DNA of 64,000 nt, taken from contig NZ_JAKLTQ010000026.1 of assembly GCF_022012395.1 (NCBI RefSeq), positions 1 to 64,000 of the forward strand, given 5' to 3'. This DNA is from Arthrobacter hankyongi. Lineage in GTDB: Bacteria; Actinomycetota; Actinomycetes; Actinomycetales; Micrococcaceae. A program made the position numbers and the translations under genes. Each line of letters begins with the position of its first letter. Within the stretch, counting starts at the first letter, position 1. Below, piece after piece: positions 45,943 through 53,297 of this stretch. A model generated the notes under the pieces. It had not been told where the DNA came from, did not search any database, and worked only from the letters and a program-made list of their open reading frames with translations.

Positions 45943-46670
45943 CCAACCCAACGTTCCCTGTGGCCGGCACGGGCCTTGCTGGCACGCCCCAAAGCACCGG
46001 CCTGTCCATCCGCCACGCTGTGATGGAACTCGGCGACGGCGGCACCCGGGTGACAGCCCTAGATGACGTCAGCCTCGACGCTGCCCCGGGCGAGTTCCTC
46101 GCCATTGTCGGGCCGTCCGGTTCCGGCAAATCCTCACTGCTCGCCGTCGCCGGGGCGCTGGCCACCCCGGATTCCGGAACAGTCACGGTCCACGGCCAAG
46201 ACCTTTCCCAGCTGAACCAGGGCCGACGTGCTGCCTTCCGACTCTCCAACATCGGCTTCGTGTTCCAGTCCGGAAACCTCATCCCGGCCCTGACCGCCGC
46301 AGACCAGCTCCGGCTAGTCAACCGGCTCGCGGGCGGCCCGAAGACCTTCGATCCCATTGCGCTGCTGGAATCCGTCGGCATGGCCCACCGCGCCGGGAAC
46401 CGGCCCGGCCAACTCTCCGGCGGCGAAAGGCAGCGCGTCGGCATCGCCCGCGCACTCGTCACCGGGGCGAAACTCCTGCTCGTCGACGAACCGACCGCGG
46501 CCCTGGACCGCACCCGCAGCCGCGAAGTAGTGGAACTGCTCGCCCGGCAAAGCCACGAGCACGGCGTCGCAACCGTCATGGTCACCCACGACCACGACGT
46601 CCTCGGCTACTGCGACCGCGTCGTCGAAATGGTGGACGGCCGCTTAGTCGCCGCCGCCCCGGTCGCCTAG
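45939..46670 (+). CDS. ABC transporter ATPase (LolD/MacB type)
   Basis: 243 residues. Walker A is [11 protein letters not shown], signature LSGGERQRVGIARAL, Walker B LLLVDEPTAALD and the H-loop VMVTHDHDV, all intact. The short single-domain form fits with the FtsX-type permease it overlaps by 4 nt. The pair is followed by a strong terminator. Confidence 0.92.
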   Translation: MTNPTFPVAGTGLAGTPQSTGLSIRHAVMELGDGGTRVTALDDVSLDAAPGEFLAIVGPSGSGKSSLLAVAGALATPDSGTVTVHGQDLSQLNQGRRAAFRLSNIGFVFQSGNLIPALTAADQLRLVNRLAGGPKTFDPIALLESVGMAHRAGNRPGQLSGGERQRVGIARALVTGAKLLLVDEPTAALDRTRSREVVELLARQSHEHGVATVMVTHDHDVLGYCDRVVEMVDGRLVAAAPVA

Positions 46671-46682
46671 GACGCCCCGTGC

Positions 46683-46721
46683 ACGGGCGCGGCGGCCTGC
46701 CCGACCGGCCGCCGCGCCCGT
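46683..46721 (+). terminator. Terminator after the ABC exporter
   Basis: Perfect 15-bp stem, ACGGGCGCGGCGGCC (46683-46697) with GGCCGCCGCGCCCGT (46707-46721), and a nine-base loop. Confidence 0.8.
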
Positions 46722-46725
46722 CGTA

Positions 46726-46746
46726 GGCTTGCTATGTAAGCAAGCC
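46726..46746. promoter_or_regulatory. Palindromic operator before the TetR gene
   Basis: Perfect 8-bp arms GGCTTGCT and AGCAAGCC separated by five bases, 19 bp before the ATG of the TetR gene. A typical TetR-family autoregulatory site. Confidence 0.65.
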
Positions 46747-46765
46747 GGCACCAAAGGACCCCGCA

Positions 46766-47365
46766 ATGCCCAGAATCAGCGCCGCAACCGTCGCGGAACA
46801 CCGCGCCGCACAGGAGCGCGCATTGCTGGACGCTGCGCACGAACTGCTGCAGGAAACATCCGAAGCGCCGACCATGGCCGCCGTGGCCTTGAGGGCCGGG
46901 CTCTCAAGGACCAGCGTCTACCAGTACTTCGACTCCCGCCAGGACCTGCTCCAGGCCCTGGTGCGTGATATCTTCCCCCGCTGGACCGAGCGCGTCACCG
47001 GGGCTATGGCGGACGCCGCCACCACAGCGGACCGCATCCTGGCCTACGCCCTGGCCAACGTGGACCTTGTCGCCGAAGGCGCCCACGCCGTAGGTTCGGC
47101 GTTGGCCGCGCTGGCCCCGGGCGCCGAACTGGACGAACAGGCCACCAGGATGCACCGCCAACTGCAGGAACCGCTGATCGAAACGCTCACGGATCTCGGG
47201 GTTGAGGACCCCGAGTCACTGGCCGAGATGATCAACTCCGTCGTCCACGCCGGCACCCGCATGCTCGAATCCGGGCAAACGCTGAAACAGGTCCACTCCC
47301 ACCTCAGGACGCTGCTCGGCCCCTTCGTGGCAGAACGCCAAACCGCAGAAGCCACGAGGAATTAA
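46766..47365 (+). CDS. TetR/AcrR-family transcriptional regulator
   Basis: 199 residues with the TetR DNA-binding domain at residues 14-60 (ERALLDAAHELLQ, then MAAVALRAGLSRTSVYQYFDSRQDLLQALV). The C-terminal ligand-binding domain is all-helical and unassigned. A palindrome upstream is a likely operator. It follows the ABC exporter on the same strand, separated by a terminator, so it probably has its own promoter and controls itself and perhaps the exporter. Confidence 0.88.
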   Translation: MPRISAATVAEHRAAQERALLDAAHELLQETSEAPTMAAVALRAGLSRTSVYQYFDSRQDLLQALVRDIFPRWTERVTGAMADAATTADRILAYALANVDLVAEGAHAVGSALAALAPGAELDEQATRMHRQLQEPLIETLTDLGVEDPESLAEMINSVVHAGTRMLESGQTLKQVHSHLRTLLGPFVAERQTAEATRN

Positions 47366-47448
47366 TTCCCTTCCAACCGCACTCCAGCCACGTTGGTTTC
47401 CCCACGCCGGAGGCTAATGCGGCCTAGGAAAGCAACCTGGCCGGAGTG

Positions 47449-47595
47449 CTACTCGACCAAAAGCTTGAGCCTCCGATGAGGGTCCGTCGTGGAGACATCA
47501 AACACGGTCTCGCTGATGTCCTTGCTCTCCCGAGGTTTTCGATTCTCGTAAGGACGACGTGGCGATTGACACCGTATTCGAGTCGATCAGCTCTC
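47449..47595 (-). pseudogene. C-terminal remnant of a decayed gene
   Basis: The interval 47366-47813 contains no intact gene. On the minus strand, RLEYGVNRHVVLTRIENLG in one frame continues after a one-base shift as DISETVFDVSTTDPHRRLKL and ends at TAG 47449. Each piece reads like protein, which suggests a truncated and frameshifted remnant. The parent family is not recognised. Confidence 0.3.
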
Positions 47596-47683
47596 CAGCC
47601 CCCGATTTCTCGAAACCGGTATTAAGTTGACCCCCGCTGCCAACAGCTTTCTGCCGGAAGAGGGGTCCTGAAATCATGCGATC

Positions 47684-47730
47684 CTAGACATTGAATCTGA
47701 ATTCCACCACGGTCCGGCACGGAAAAACCT
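47684..47730 (-). repeat. RNVVEFRFNV repeat, copy 5
   Basis: Minus-strand reading VTAEVFPCRTVVEFRFNV-TAG, the longest coding-like copy. Codons GAA TTC AGA TTC AAT GTC differ synonymously from other copies. Between the gene remnant and VapC. Confidence 0.7.
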
Positions 47731-47813
47731 CAGCTGTCACCCACCGGCCACGGGTATCGCCCACACGCAGCAGCGATACCTGCAGCCACATCGATCGCCG
47801 CTCTTCGAAGACA

Positions 47814-48227
47814 TCATGGCGAAGGCGCGATGTACTCGTGCTGCAATTCGGTCACCCTGGCGATGTGGTCAAAGTCGCGGTCCGCCGCCAGCACGGTCGC
47901 GTCATTCGCAATGGCGTAGCCCGCGATGAGGATGTCCAGCGAACCAGCGGCGCGCACGAGACCCGAGTTCCACAGGGCGCTTTGGATGTCGAGTACCAGC
48001 GATTCGTCGGGCGCATGTTCGAGCGGAAATCCGAGGGAGATCTGCTCCCGGTAGTGCGTATGCTCCTCCGGCGTCCGGGCGCTATGGCAAAACTCAAGCA
48101 CCTGCGGCGGGCAGGTCACGAAGAGGTCGGCCGATGCTCGCTCGATCCGCCTCAGCCGTGCGGTGATGCCCGGGTCGCCGGAGGCCAGCCGGGCCCAAAC
48201 AGAGTTGTCTACCAGGTAGTCGGTCAC
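47814..48227 (-). CDS. vapC: VapC-family PIN-domain toxin
   Basis: 137-residue PIN nuclease. The acidic metal-binding residues are D7 (LVDNSVWAR), E45 (VLEFC), D98 (SLDILIAGYA) and D116/D118 (AADRDFDHI). Family members cut tRNA or rRNA to arrest growth. The start overlaps the antitoxin stop by 4 nt. Repeat copies 5 and 6 flank the vapBC pair. Confidence 0.88.
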   Translation of the reverse strand: MTDYLVDNSVWARLASGDPGITARLRRIERASADLFVTCPPQVLEFCHSARTPEEHTHYREQISLGFPLEHAPDESLVLDIQSALWNSGLVRAAGSLDILIAGYAIANDATVLAADRDFDHIARVTELQHEYIAPSP

Positions 48228-48442
48228 GAGGGCTGTGACGCGCCCGGAGGGACCACCGGCGCGCCGAGTTCGGTCTCAAGGCCGGTCAGCTCCGCAATGC
48301 CGTCGATCATCGCACCCTTCTGCTTCGAGGCGATCAGCCGGCGCAGAGCAAGGTCGAGAACGGCTCGGATCGACCGCTCGCCCGTGAGCGCCTTGGCGCG
48401 CTCAATCAGCTGCGGATCCAGGTCGACGCTGGTGACTGCCAC
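48224..48442 (-). CDS. vapB: VapB-family antitoxin
   Basis: 72 residues if it starts at GTG 48442, which has a strong GGAAGGAG 6 nt upstream. The N-terminal half matches the VapB type often associated with Rv-like pairs (SVDLDPQLIERAKALTGERSIRAVLDLALRRLI), a short helix-turn-helix or ribbon-helix DNA-binding region. The tail (MIDGIAELTGLETEL) should bind VapC. A 7-bp palindrome lies just upstream. Confidence 0.82.
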   Translation of the reverse strand: MAVTSVDLDPQLIERAKALTGERSIRAVLDLALRRLIASKQKGAMIDGIAELTGLETELGAPVVPPGASQPS

Positions 48443-48461
48443 GATAAACTCCTTCCGTACT

Positions 48462-48481
48462 TTATATATCCGACTATATAA
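48462..48481. promoter_or_regulatory. AT-rich palindromic operator/promoter of vapBC
   Basis: TTATATA and TATATAA form a perfect inverted repeat with a six-base spacer, 20 bp before the vapB start, in an otherwise GC-rich region. It could be both the -10 region and the VapB autoregulatory site. Confidence 0.6.
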
Positions 48482-48595
48482 TGAACGGCTTGTCGTAGAA
48501 ACTCGTCGACGAGACTCATCTAAAGTCTTGGCGAAACGGGGTGCGTGCCTCATTCTGCCGTCCGTGGATAACTCGAGTCGACGGACCGGCAGTTG

Positions 48596-48640
48596 TCAGA
48601 CGTTAAACCGGAACTCCACCGCGTTCCGTCACGGAGCAAC
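48596..48640 (-). repeat. RNVVEFRFNV repeat, copy 6
   Basis: Minus-strand reading RNAVEFRFNV-TGA, preceded by AGEVAP and an in-frame stop. It lies between vapB and the HepT gene. Confidence 0.7.
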
Positions 48641-48666
48641 CTCACCGGCGGCCGGTCATGGAGGTC

Positions 48667-49003
48667 TCAATCTGCTTCGAGCGATTGAATGTGCCTGCTG
48701 ATTGTTGGCAGATCGACGACCATCGTGTCCCAGACCGCCTCATAGTCGGTGCCTTCGTAGTGATGCGCCAAGCGGTCCCGCATCCGCTTGATCAGCGTCC
48801 ACGGCATCTCGCGATGCCGGTCGGTCGTGTCGGCGCTCAGACGAGCGACGTTCCCGCCGATCTTCATGCTCAGCGATTCCGCGGCCAGACCCGGCACGTT
48901 GTCGGGATCACCGAGGTACCACTCACGGCCGCGCGCCACGAGATTCGCACCAACGCCACAGGCGAACGATCTCCCTCAGCACCGCAGCGTCCCGCTCGTT
49001 CAT
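48667..49003 (-). pseudogene. HepT-family ribonuclease toxin, frameshifted
   Basis: Two frames together give a complete HepT (DUF86) protein. The first begins at ATG 49003, overlapping the antitoxin stop (ATGA), and reads NERDAAVLREIVRLWRWCESRG before a premature stop. The second, from about 48937, reads GREWYLGDPDN and continues to the diagnostic HEPN motif RDRLAHHY and the normal C-terminus. A single extra base in the GC tract near 48930-48940 explains the break. Either the toxin is inactivated or the sequence has an error there. A GTG at 48939 could yield a truncated 90-residue protein. Confidence 0.65.
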
Positions 49004-49443
49004 ACCGCGACGGCCGTTGCCAAGATCTCGTGATCGGCGCGCAGACCGCCGTCGGTCACCACGTCGACCTCGACACCGAGCAGCTCCCCCGCTTCTGCAG
49101 CGAATGCCGCAACCGTGAGCAGGCCGGTGCCCGGCGAACGGGTAACAAGGATGTCCAGATCGCTGCCGGGGCGGTCGGTGCCGCGTGCCGCGGAGCCGAA
49201 GACGCGGACGTTGCTGAGGCCATAGCGCCCGGCGAGACTCACCAGGTCGGCACGGCGCGCAGCGAGCGCATCGTGAGGCAGTGGCCGCGCGGCCGCGCGA
49301 AGGCGCTCCAGCATCTCGGCCGAGACCCTGCGCCGCCCAGCCTCGTAGGCGGCAACGTTCGGCTGAGCGACCCCGGACCGTCGGGCTAGCTCTGCCTGAC
49401 TGAGGCCAGCAGCCTCACGAAGCTCCCGGACAGGGTTCGCCAT
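49000..49443 (-). CDS. MntA-like nucleotidyltransferase antitoxin with XRE domain
   Basis: 147 residues in two domains. The N-terminal XRE helix-turn-helix (VRELREAAGLSQAELARRSGVAQPNVAAYEAG) is followed by a minimal nucleotidyltransferase with the catalytic GSAARGTDRPGSDLDILV (GSxARG plus DxD) pattern. In HepT/MntA systems this enzyme AMPylates the toxin tyrosine. The fused helix-turn-helix could give autoregulation. Its stop overlaps the hepT start, so the two were coupled. Confidence 0.8.
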   Translation of the reverse strand: MANPVRELREAAGLSQAELARRSGVAQPNVAAYEAGRRRVSAEMLERLRAAARPLPHDALAARRADLVSLAGRYGLSNVRVFGSAARGTDRPGSDLDILVTRSPGTGLLTVAAFAAEAGELLGVEVDVVTDGGLRADHEILATAVAV

Positions 49444-49615
49444 GACCTGATCGTATCGCGTGAGATGCCCAGATTGACAGCAGATGCCGCGGACTCAGCC
49501 ACGCCATGAGCCCCACTTCTTGCGGACAGGACGGAACCGCTTGAGAGGAGGCGGCAGAAGGGATGTTTGCGGAAGGTGCCAGGATCGGACATGGCAATGC
49601 TGGGAGAACCGGCGG

Positions 49616-50737
49616 TTACCGGGCGTTGAAGACGTCCGGGCCGAAACTGTTCAGGCCGGGTGCTCCCGCGTATCCGAGTCGGGGTACCGAAAAGATGTCC
49701 TCGATGCTGGCGAGCAGGCTGTAGTGGTTGTACATCCTGTCCGACGTGGTTCCCCCCTTGGTGAATTGCGAGATCACCAGCGCGCCGACCCGGCCGCCCG
49801 CCGTGCCTCCGGGGACCCCAGACGGGCCGGAGGTGTTGCTTTCGGATTCGTCGAAGGTAATGACCAGCACCCCGTCCTGCCTGAAGGCCGGTGAGTCCAG
49901 GATGGCCGGGATCTGCTGCTGCAGCCAACTGTCGGTACTTTCGAGACCGCCGGGCCTTCCGTCGACGCAGGGGCTGTCGTGTCCGTCATTGCACAAATTG
50001 GGGGTGATGTAGGAAAGATTCGGTGTCGTGTCCGAGGACTTCAGGTCATCAGCGAAATGGGTGTAGTCCACCACGTTGTTCTGGCAGTCCGGGGACGAGG
50101 TGATTTCCTCGAAGTATACGAACGGGTTGTGGCGTGTTGCATACTGGTCGCCGACCTGGGCGCGCTGGTGGTCGTCCCTGGAGCCGGGCTCGGGGTGCTT
50201 GCAGGGAGTGCCCATGTCCTCCATGTAGCCTTTCCAGGTCTTGCCGGCGGAGGTGGGTTGGCTTGCGAGTGTGGGAACCGAGGCCGGGTACACGCAGCCG
50301 ATACCCTGCACCTGGCCCGGCTTGGACGTTCCGGTTTGTTTGAACCTGGCATATATCGGGCAATCGATGCGCGTCATGGCGTTCGAGCCTTGCCCGGAGA
50401 TCTGGGCCAGGTAGTCGGGATTGGAGTTGTGTGCGGTCCCGTAATACTGGGAGAGCAGCACGCCTTGCGCGCGCAGGGTCTTCGACAAATAGGTGGCCGC
50501 CGAGTTGGCGCCCCAGACCTCGTCGTAGTCCTTGTTCTCCAGGTTGATCACGAAGACGTGACCGGGCTTCCCCGAAGCCTGTGGGGATTGGGACTTGCTC
50601 TGACCCGGCGACGGTCCGCCTCCTGGCGAAGTGGGCTCGCACCCCGTGGCAGCCACGGCGAGAACGGCAGCAAGAAGCAGCACCGCGGGTCGTGCCGCGC
50701 GGTTCAGTCCCTGGAAATTTCCGGCATTCCGGCTCAT
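49616..50737 (-). CDS. Phosphoesterase-family lipoprotein
   Basis: 373 residues from ATG 50737. The signal peptide has a lipobox (VAATGC), then a Pro/Ser/Gly linker and a phosphoesterase (PF04185-type, phospholipase C/acid phosphatase related) domain. Hallmarks are FVINLENKDYDEVWG near the start, HNSNPDYL, and VITFDESESN. It should hydrolyse a phosphodiester or phosphomonoester outside the membrane. Longer frames to 51106 have no ribosome site. Stand-alone gene between the HepT/MntA pair and a gene-poor region. Confidence 0.8.
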   Translation of the reverse strand: MSRNAGNFQGLNRAARPAVLLLAAVLAVAATGCEPTSPGGGPSPGQSKSQSPQASGKPGHVFVINLENKDYDEVWGANSAATYLSKTLRAQGVLLSQYYGTAHNSNPDYLAQISGQGSNAMTRIDCPIYARFKQTGTSKPGQVQGIGCVYPASVPTLASQPTSAGKTWKGYMEDMGTPCKHPEPGSRDDHQRAQVGDQYATRHNPFVYFEEITSSPDCQNNVVDYTHFADDLKSSDTTPNLSYITPNLCNDGHDSPCVDGRPGGLESTDSWLQQQIPAILDSPAFRQDGVLVITFDESESNTSGPSGVPGGTAGGRVGALVISQFTKGGTTSDRMYNHYSLLASIEDIFSVPRLGYAGAPGLNSFGPDVFNAR

Positions 50738-52121
50738 CGGCTTCGGCTTTCTCCGTGTCCTCCGGCTTGCCCCGAGAATCGCCGGACTAAGAGAGAAGAG
50801 CGAGATCCTCTTGGCCACGCGGAAAACACGAAGGTGACTGGTCTGGTAATCGGTGTGATCACGGCGCAACCCGGTCTTCCATGGGGAGACGTTCAGGATA
50901 CTCCGCGAGGCATCGAGTGCGCGTCCCATCAAGCTTAGGGACGGCGGCCAGCGTGCAGGACCTGACCAGCGCCGGTCAGGTTCGCGGCACTGCACTGGCA
51001 TCAGGACCAAGGCAGTTTCCAGAAAGATGACGAGGGGCCGCGGATCACGCGGTGGGCGGCTATTTTCGTGCGTGGCCGCCCGTCCGACCCCGGATGTTGC
51101 CTCCACTGATCAACTTCCCCGGATGAGGACCACGCTCCGGTGCGGGCAGAGAACGATCGTACTTGCCAGTGGCGGCGCTGGCCGCCGCAACCATTTCGGA
51201 ATGGAGCCTCCAATGTCGAGAACACACCCGATCCTTGCAGGATCGATCGCGCCGCGGCAGCCGTGGCACTGCTCACCGGCTGCGGATCTTCCCCCCGTTA
51301 CCTTCTTTGTAGCCCTCCTTGAGAGAGGACGTGGGTGTGCTGGCCTGAGGGCCCCGGCATGATTCCTGCCCCAGTCGACCATGATCCGGGGGGGGTGATG
51401 TCACCGGGGCCCGAAGGTGCCGGGGACATCGCTGATGGGGGCCGGGCAGAATCAGGAGTGTGCCTCTCCTGAAAATGGGTTAGGTAAATGGCATTGATGG
51501 ATTCATTGATCAATTTGCCGGCTGTCGGCACCGAGGCATTCGCGGCTGACTCCCGCCGCGGGAGGGTGTTGGCCGCCCGCTGCGAGGTGTCCCGCTGGAA
51601 CCGGGAAGAAATCCCTGCCTGCCTCCTGGTCTCAGGTAGGCCAATCTATACCCGATTCCTGCTGCAGTTAAGAATTTGTCAAGAATTTCCGAGGGGATGG
51701 ACTTCCAGCCGTGGTACATCCAGAATGGGTCGCAGACGCGGTCCGGAGGAATTCAGAACCCAAGACCAGGCAGCAAGCGTGGCACCGGTCCGTATGTGCG
51801 TCGTGGGGATGATGGCACCTCGGGGGAGGTTTCATCATTCCGGCGAAGGTGCCCTGGGGCGGGCCGGCTCGACAAATCTTGACTTCATGCGACAGGCGGC
51901 ACGTGCCTTCCCCGGAGCGATTTGCATCCCTGCCTACCGGTGCCCAAGGCCGGCATCGAATCAAGAACCGCAAGAAGAAGACAGCCGGTTTCCCAACCTG
52001 ACGATTGCCTTTCATGGTTAATGGCGGCACTGCCCCGCGGCAGGCAAAGTGTGCCCGGTCCCGTCATGCCCGGGCTGCGTGGTCATGGTACTGAAGGGGA
52101 CGGCTGCCTTGAAGGAGACCC
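50738..52121. other. 1.4-kb gene-poor interval
   Basis: Apart from a lipoprotein remnant near 51214, this stretch has only short overlapping frames with no family resemblance or consistent ribosome sites. The longest (51488-52021, + strand, 177 codons) has an unconvincing composition. It separates two modules with different gene content. Confidence 0.5.
51214..51320 (+). pseudogene. Remnant of a lipoprotein gene 5' end
   Basis: GGAG six bases before ATG 51214, then MSRTHPILAGSIA; after a one-base shift the sequence continues AAAAVALLTGCGSSP, a typical lipobox. The frame then stops within 15 codons. This looks like the signal peptide of a truncated, frameshifted lipoprotein gene. Confidence 0.4.
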
Positions 52122-53279
52122 GTGACGCATACCCTCAGCTCATTTGACGTTGCCGCCGGCCGGCCCGGTCCGGTGGCCGGTGACCCGATCCGGATCGAGC
52201 CGGTGCCACCGCTGCGCCTCCTGCGGGCCAAGAAAGCCTATACAACGCGCTTCCTGGCCGACCGGCTGGACCGTTCACCCGACGGGTTTTCCCTTCGGGA
52301 AGGACCCGGAGTGGCACCTCAAGCGGGTGATATTGTGCTCGCGAAAGTTGCGGGGATCGGACAACATCCCAAACTGGAAAGCCCGGTATCCCGCCGCCAG
52401 GCCCTGTTTATTGGTGACGAGATCCTGGTGCCCTACGGCAACCGGTACGCCGCGGATCAGTTCCTAGCCCAGGTGCCGCCCAGCCTGGATCCGTGCCACC
52501 TGGTCGCCGCCGGCGGAGTAGCGGGTCTGGTGATCGCCCAGCATGCCGCGATGGGCACGGCCACCCGGATTACCCCGGTCGGGCTGCTCGCCGACGATTC
52601 GGGGGTGGTCAACCTCAGGCAGCTGGCCCCGCAGCAGTTGGATCCGACAGCTACGACGACCCCGCGGGACGCGGCTCCCGTGCAGCGGCCGCCGGTCATT
52701 GCCGTCCTGGGAACGTCCATGAACTCCGGCAAATCTACGGCACTGAGCTGCCTGGCCAGGGGGTTGACCGAGGCCGGTCTGGCGGTCGCGGCGGGCAAGG
52801 CCACCGGAACAGGCTCCGGCAACGATCCCGGCATGTATGTGGACGCCGGTGCCGCCAAGGTCATGGACTTTACCGACTTCGGCTTTCCCACCACGTTCGG
52901 ACTGGACTACGCCAGCATCCAGGCCGTGTTCTCCGGCCTGGTTGCCGAGCTCAGCGATCCGGCCACCGATGTGGTCCTGATCGAGATCGCCGACGGAGTG
53001 TACCAGGGCGAAACGCACCGGCTGTTGTCCGACCCTCTCTTCCGGGATGCCGTCGATGCGGTGGTCTTCACCGCCGCCGATGCCCTCGGTGCCACCGCCG
53101 GACTGCAGGTCCTGCGGGCCGCCGGCATCCCGATCGCCGCGGTGTCCGGCGTCCTGACGTCCTCTCCGATCGCGGCGCAAGAGGCGTCGGCGGCCGTCAA
53201 CGTCCCGGTTGTGCAAACCGTCTCGCTGTGCGAGCCTTCGGTGGCAGTGACTTTACTGCCGCAGGCGGCAGACGGTTAA
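52122..53279 (+). CDS. P-loop NTPase, DUF1611-like
   Basis: 385 residues. A C-terminal P-loop domain has Walker A GTSMNSGKST (about residue 200), then GKATGTGSGND and a Walker-B-like VVLIEIADGVYQG. The N-terminal 190 residues are all-beta with LVPYGNRYAADQF. This pattern resembles DUF1611-type kinases/ligases, some of which act in dipeptide or cofactor metabolism; the substrate is unknown. GTG 52122 has AAGGAG five bases upstream. It is 18 nt from the next gene, an ABC exporter, and probably co-transcribed with it. Confidence 0.6.
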   Translation: MTHTLSSFDVAAGRPGPVAGDPIRIEPVPPLRLLRAKKAYTTRFLADRLDRSPDGFSLREGPGVAPQAGDIVLAKVAGIGQHPKLESPVSRRQALFIGDEILVPYGNRYAADQFLAQVPPSLDPCHLVAAGGVAGLVIAQHAAMGTATRITPVGLLADDSGVVNLRQLAPQQLDPTATTTPRDAAPVQRPPVIAVLGTSMNSGKSTALSCLARGLTEAGLAVAAGKATGTGSGNDPGMYVDAGAAKVMDFTDFGFPTTFGLDYASIQAVFSGLVAELSDPATDVVLIEIADGVYQGETHRLLSDPLFRDAVDAVVFTAADALGATAGLQVLRAAGIPIAAVSGVLTSSPIAAQEASAAVNVPVVQTVSLCEPSVAVTLLPQAADG

Positions 53280-53297
53280 CCCTGTTGCGGAACGGAC

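Noticed and set aside
47600-47680. Possible insertion-sequence end near the gene remnant.
   Set aside because: No transposase, no matching inverted terminal repeat and no target duplication could be found by eye.
51488-52021. A 177-codon + strand frame in the gene desert.
   Set aside because: No ribosome site, unusual composition and no recognisable fold.
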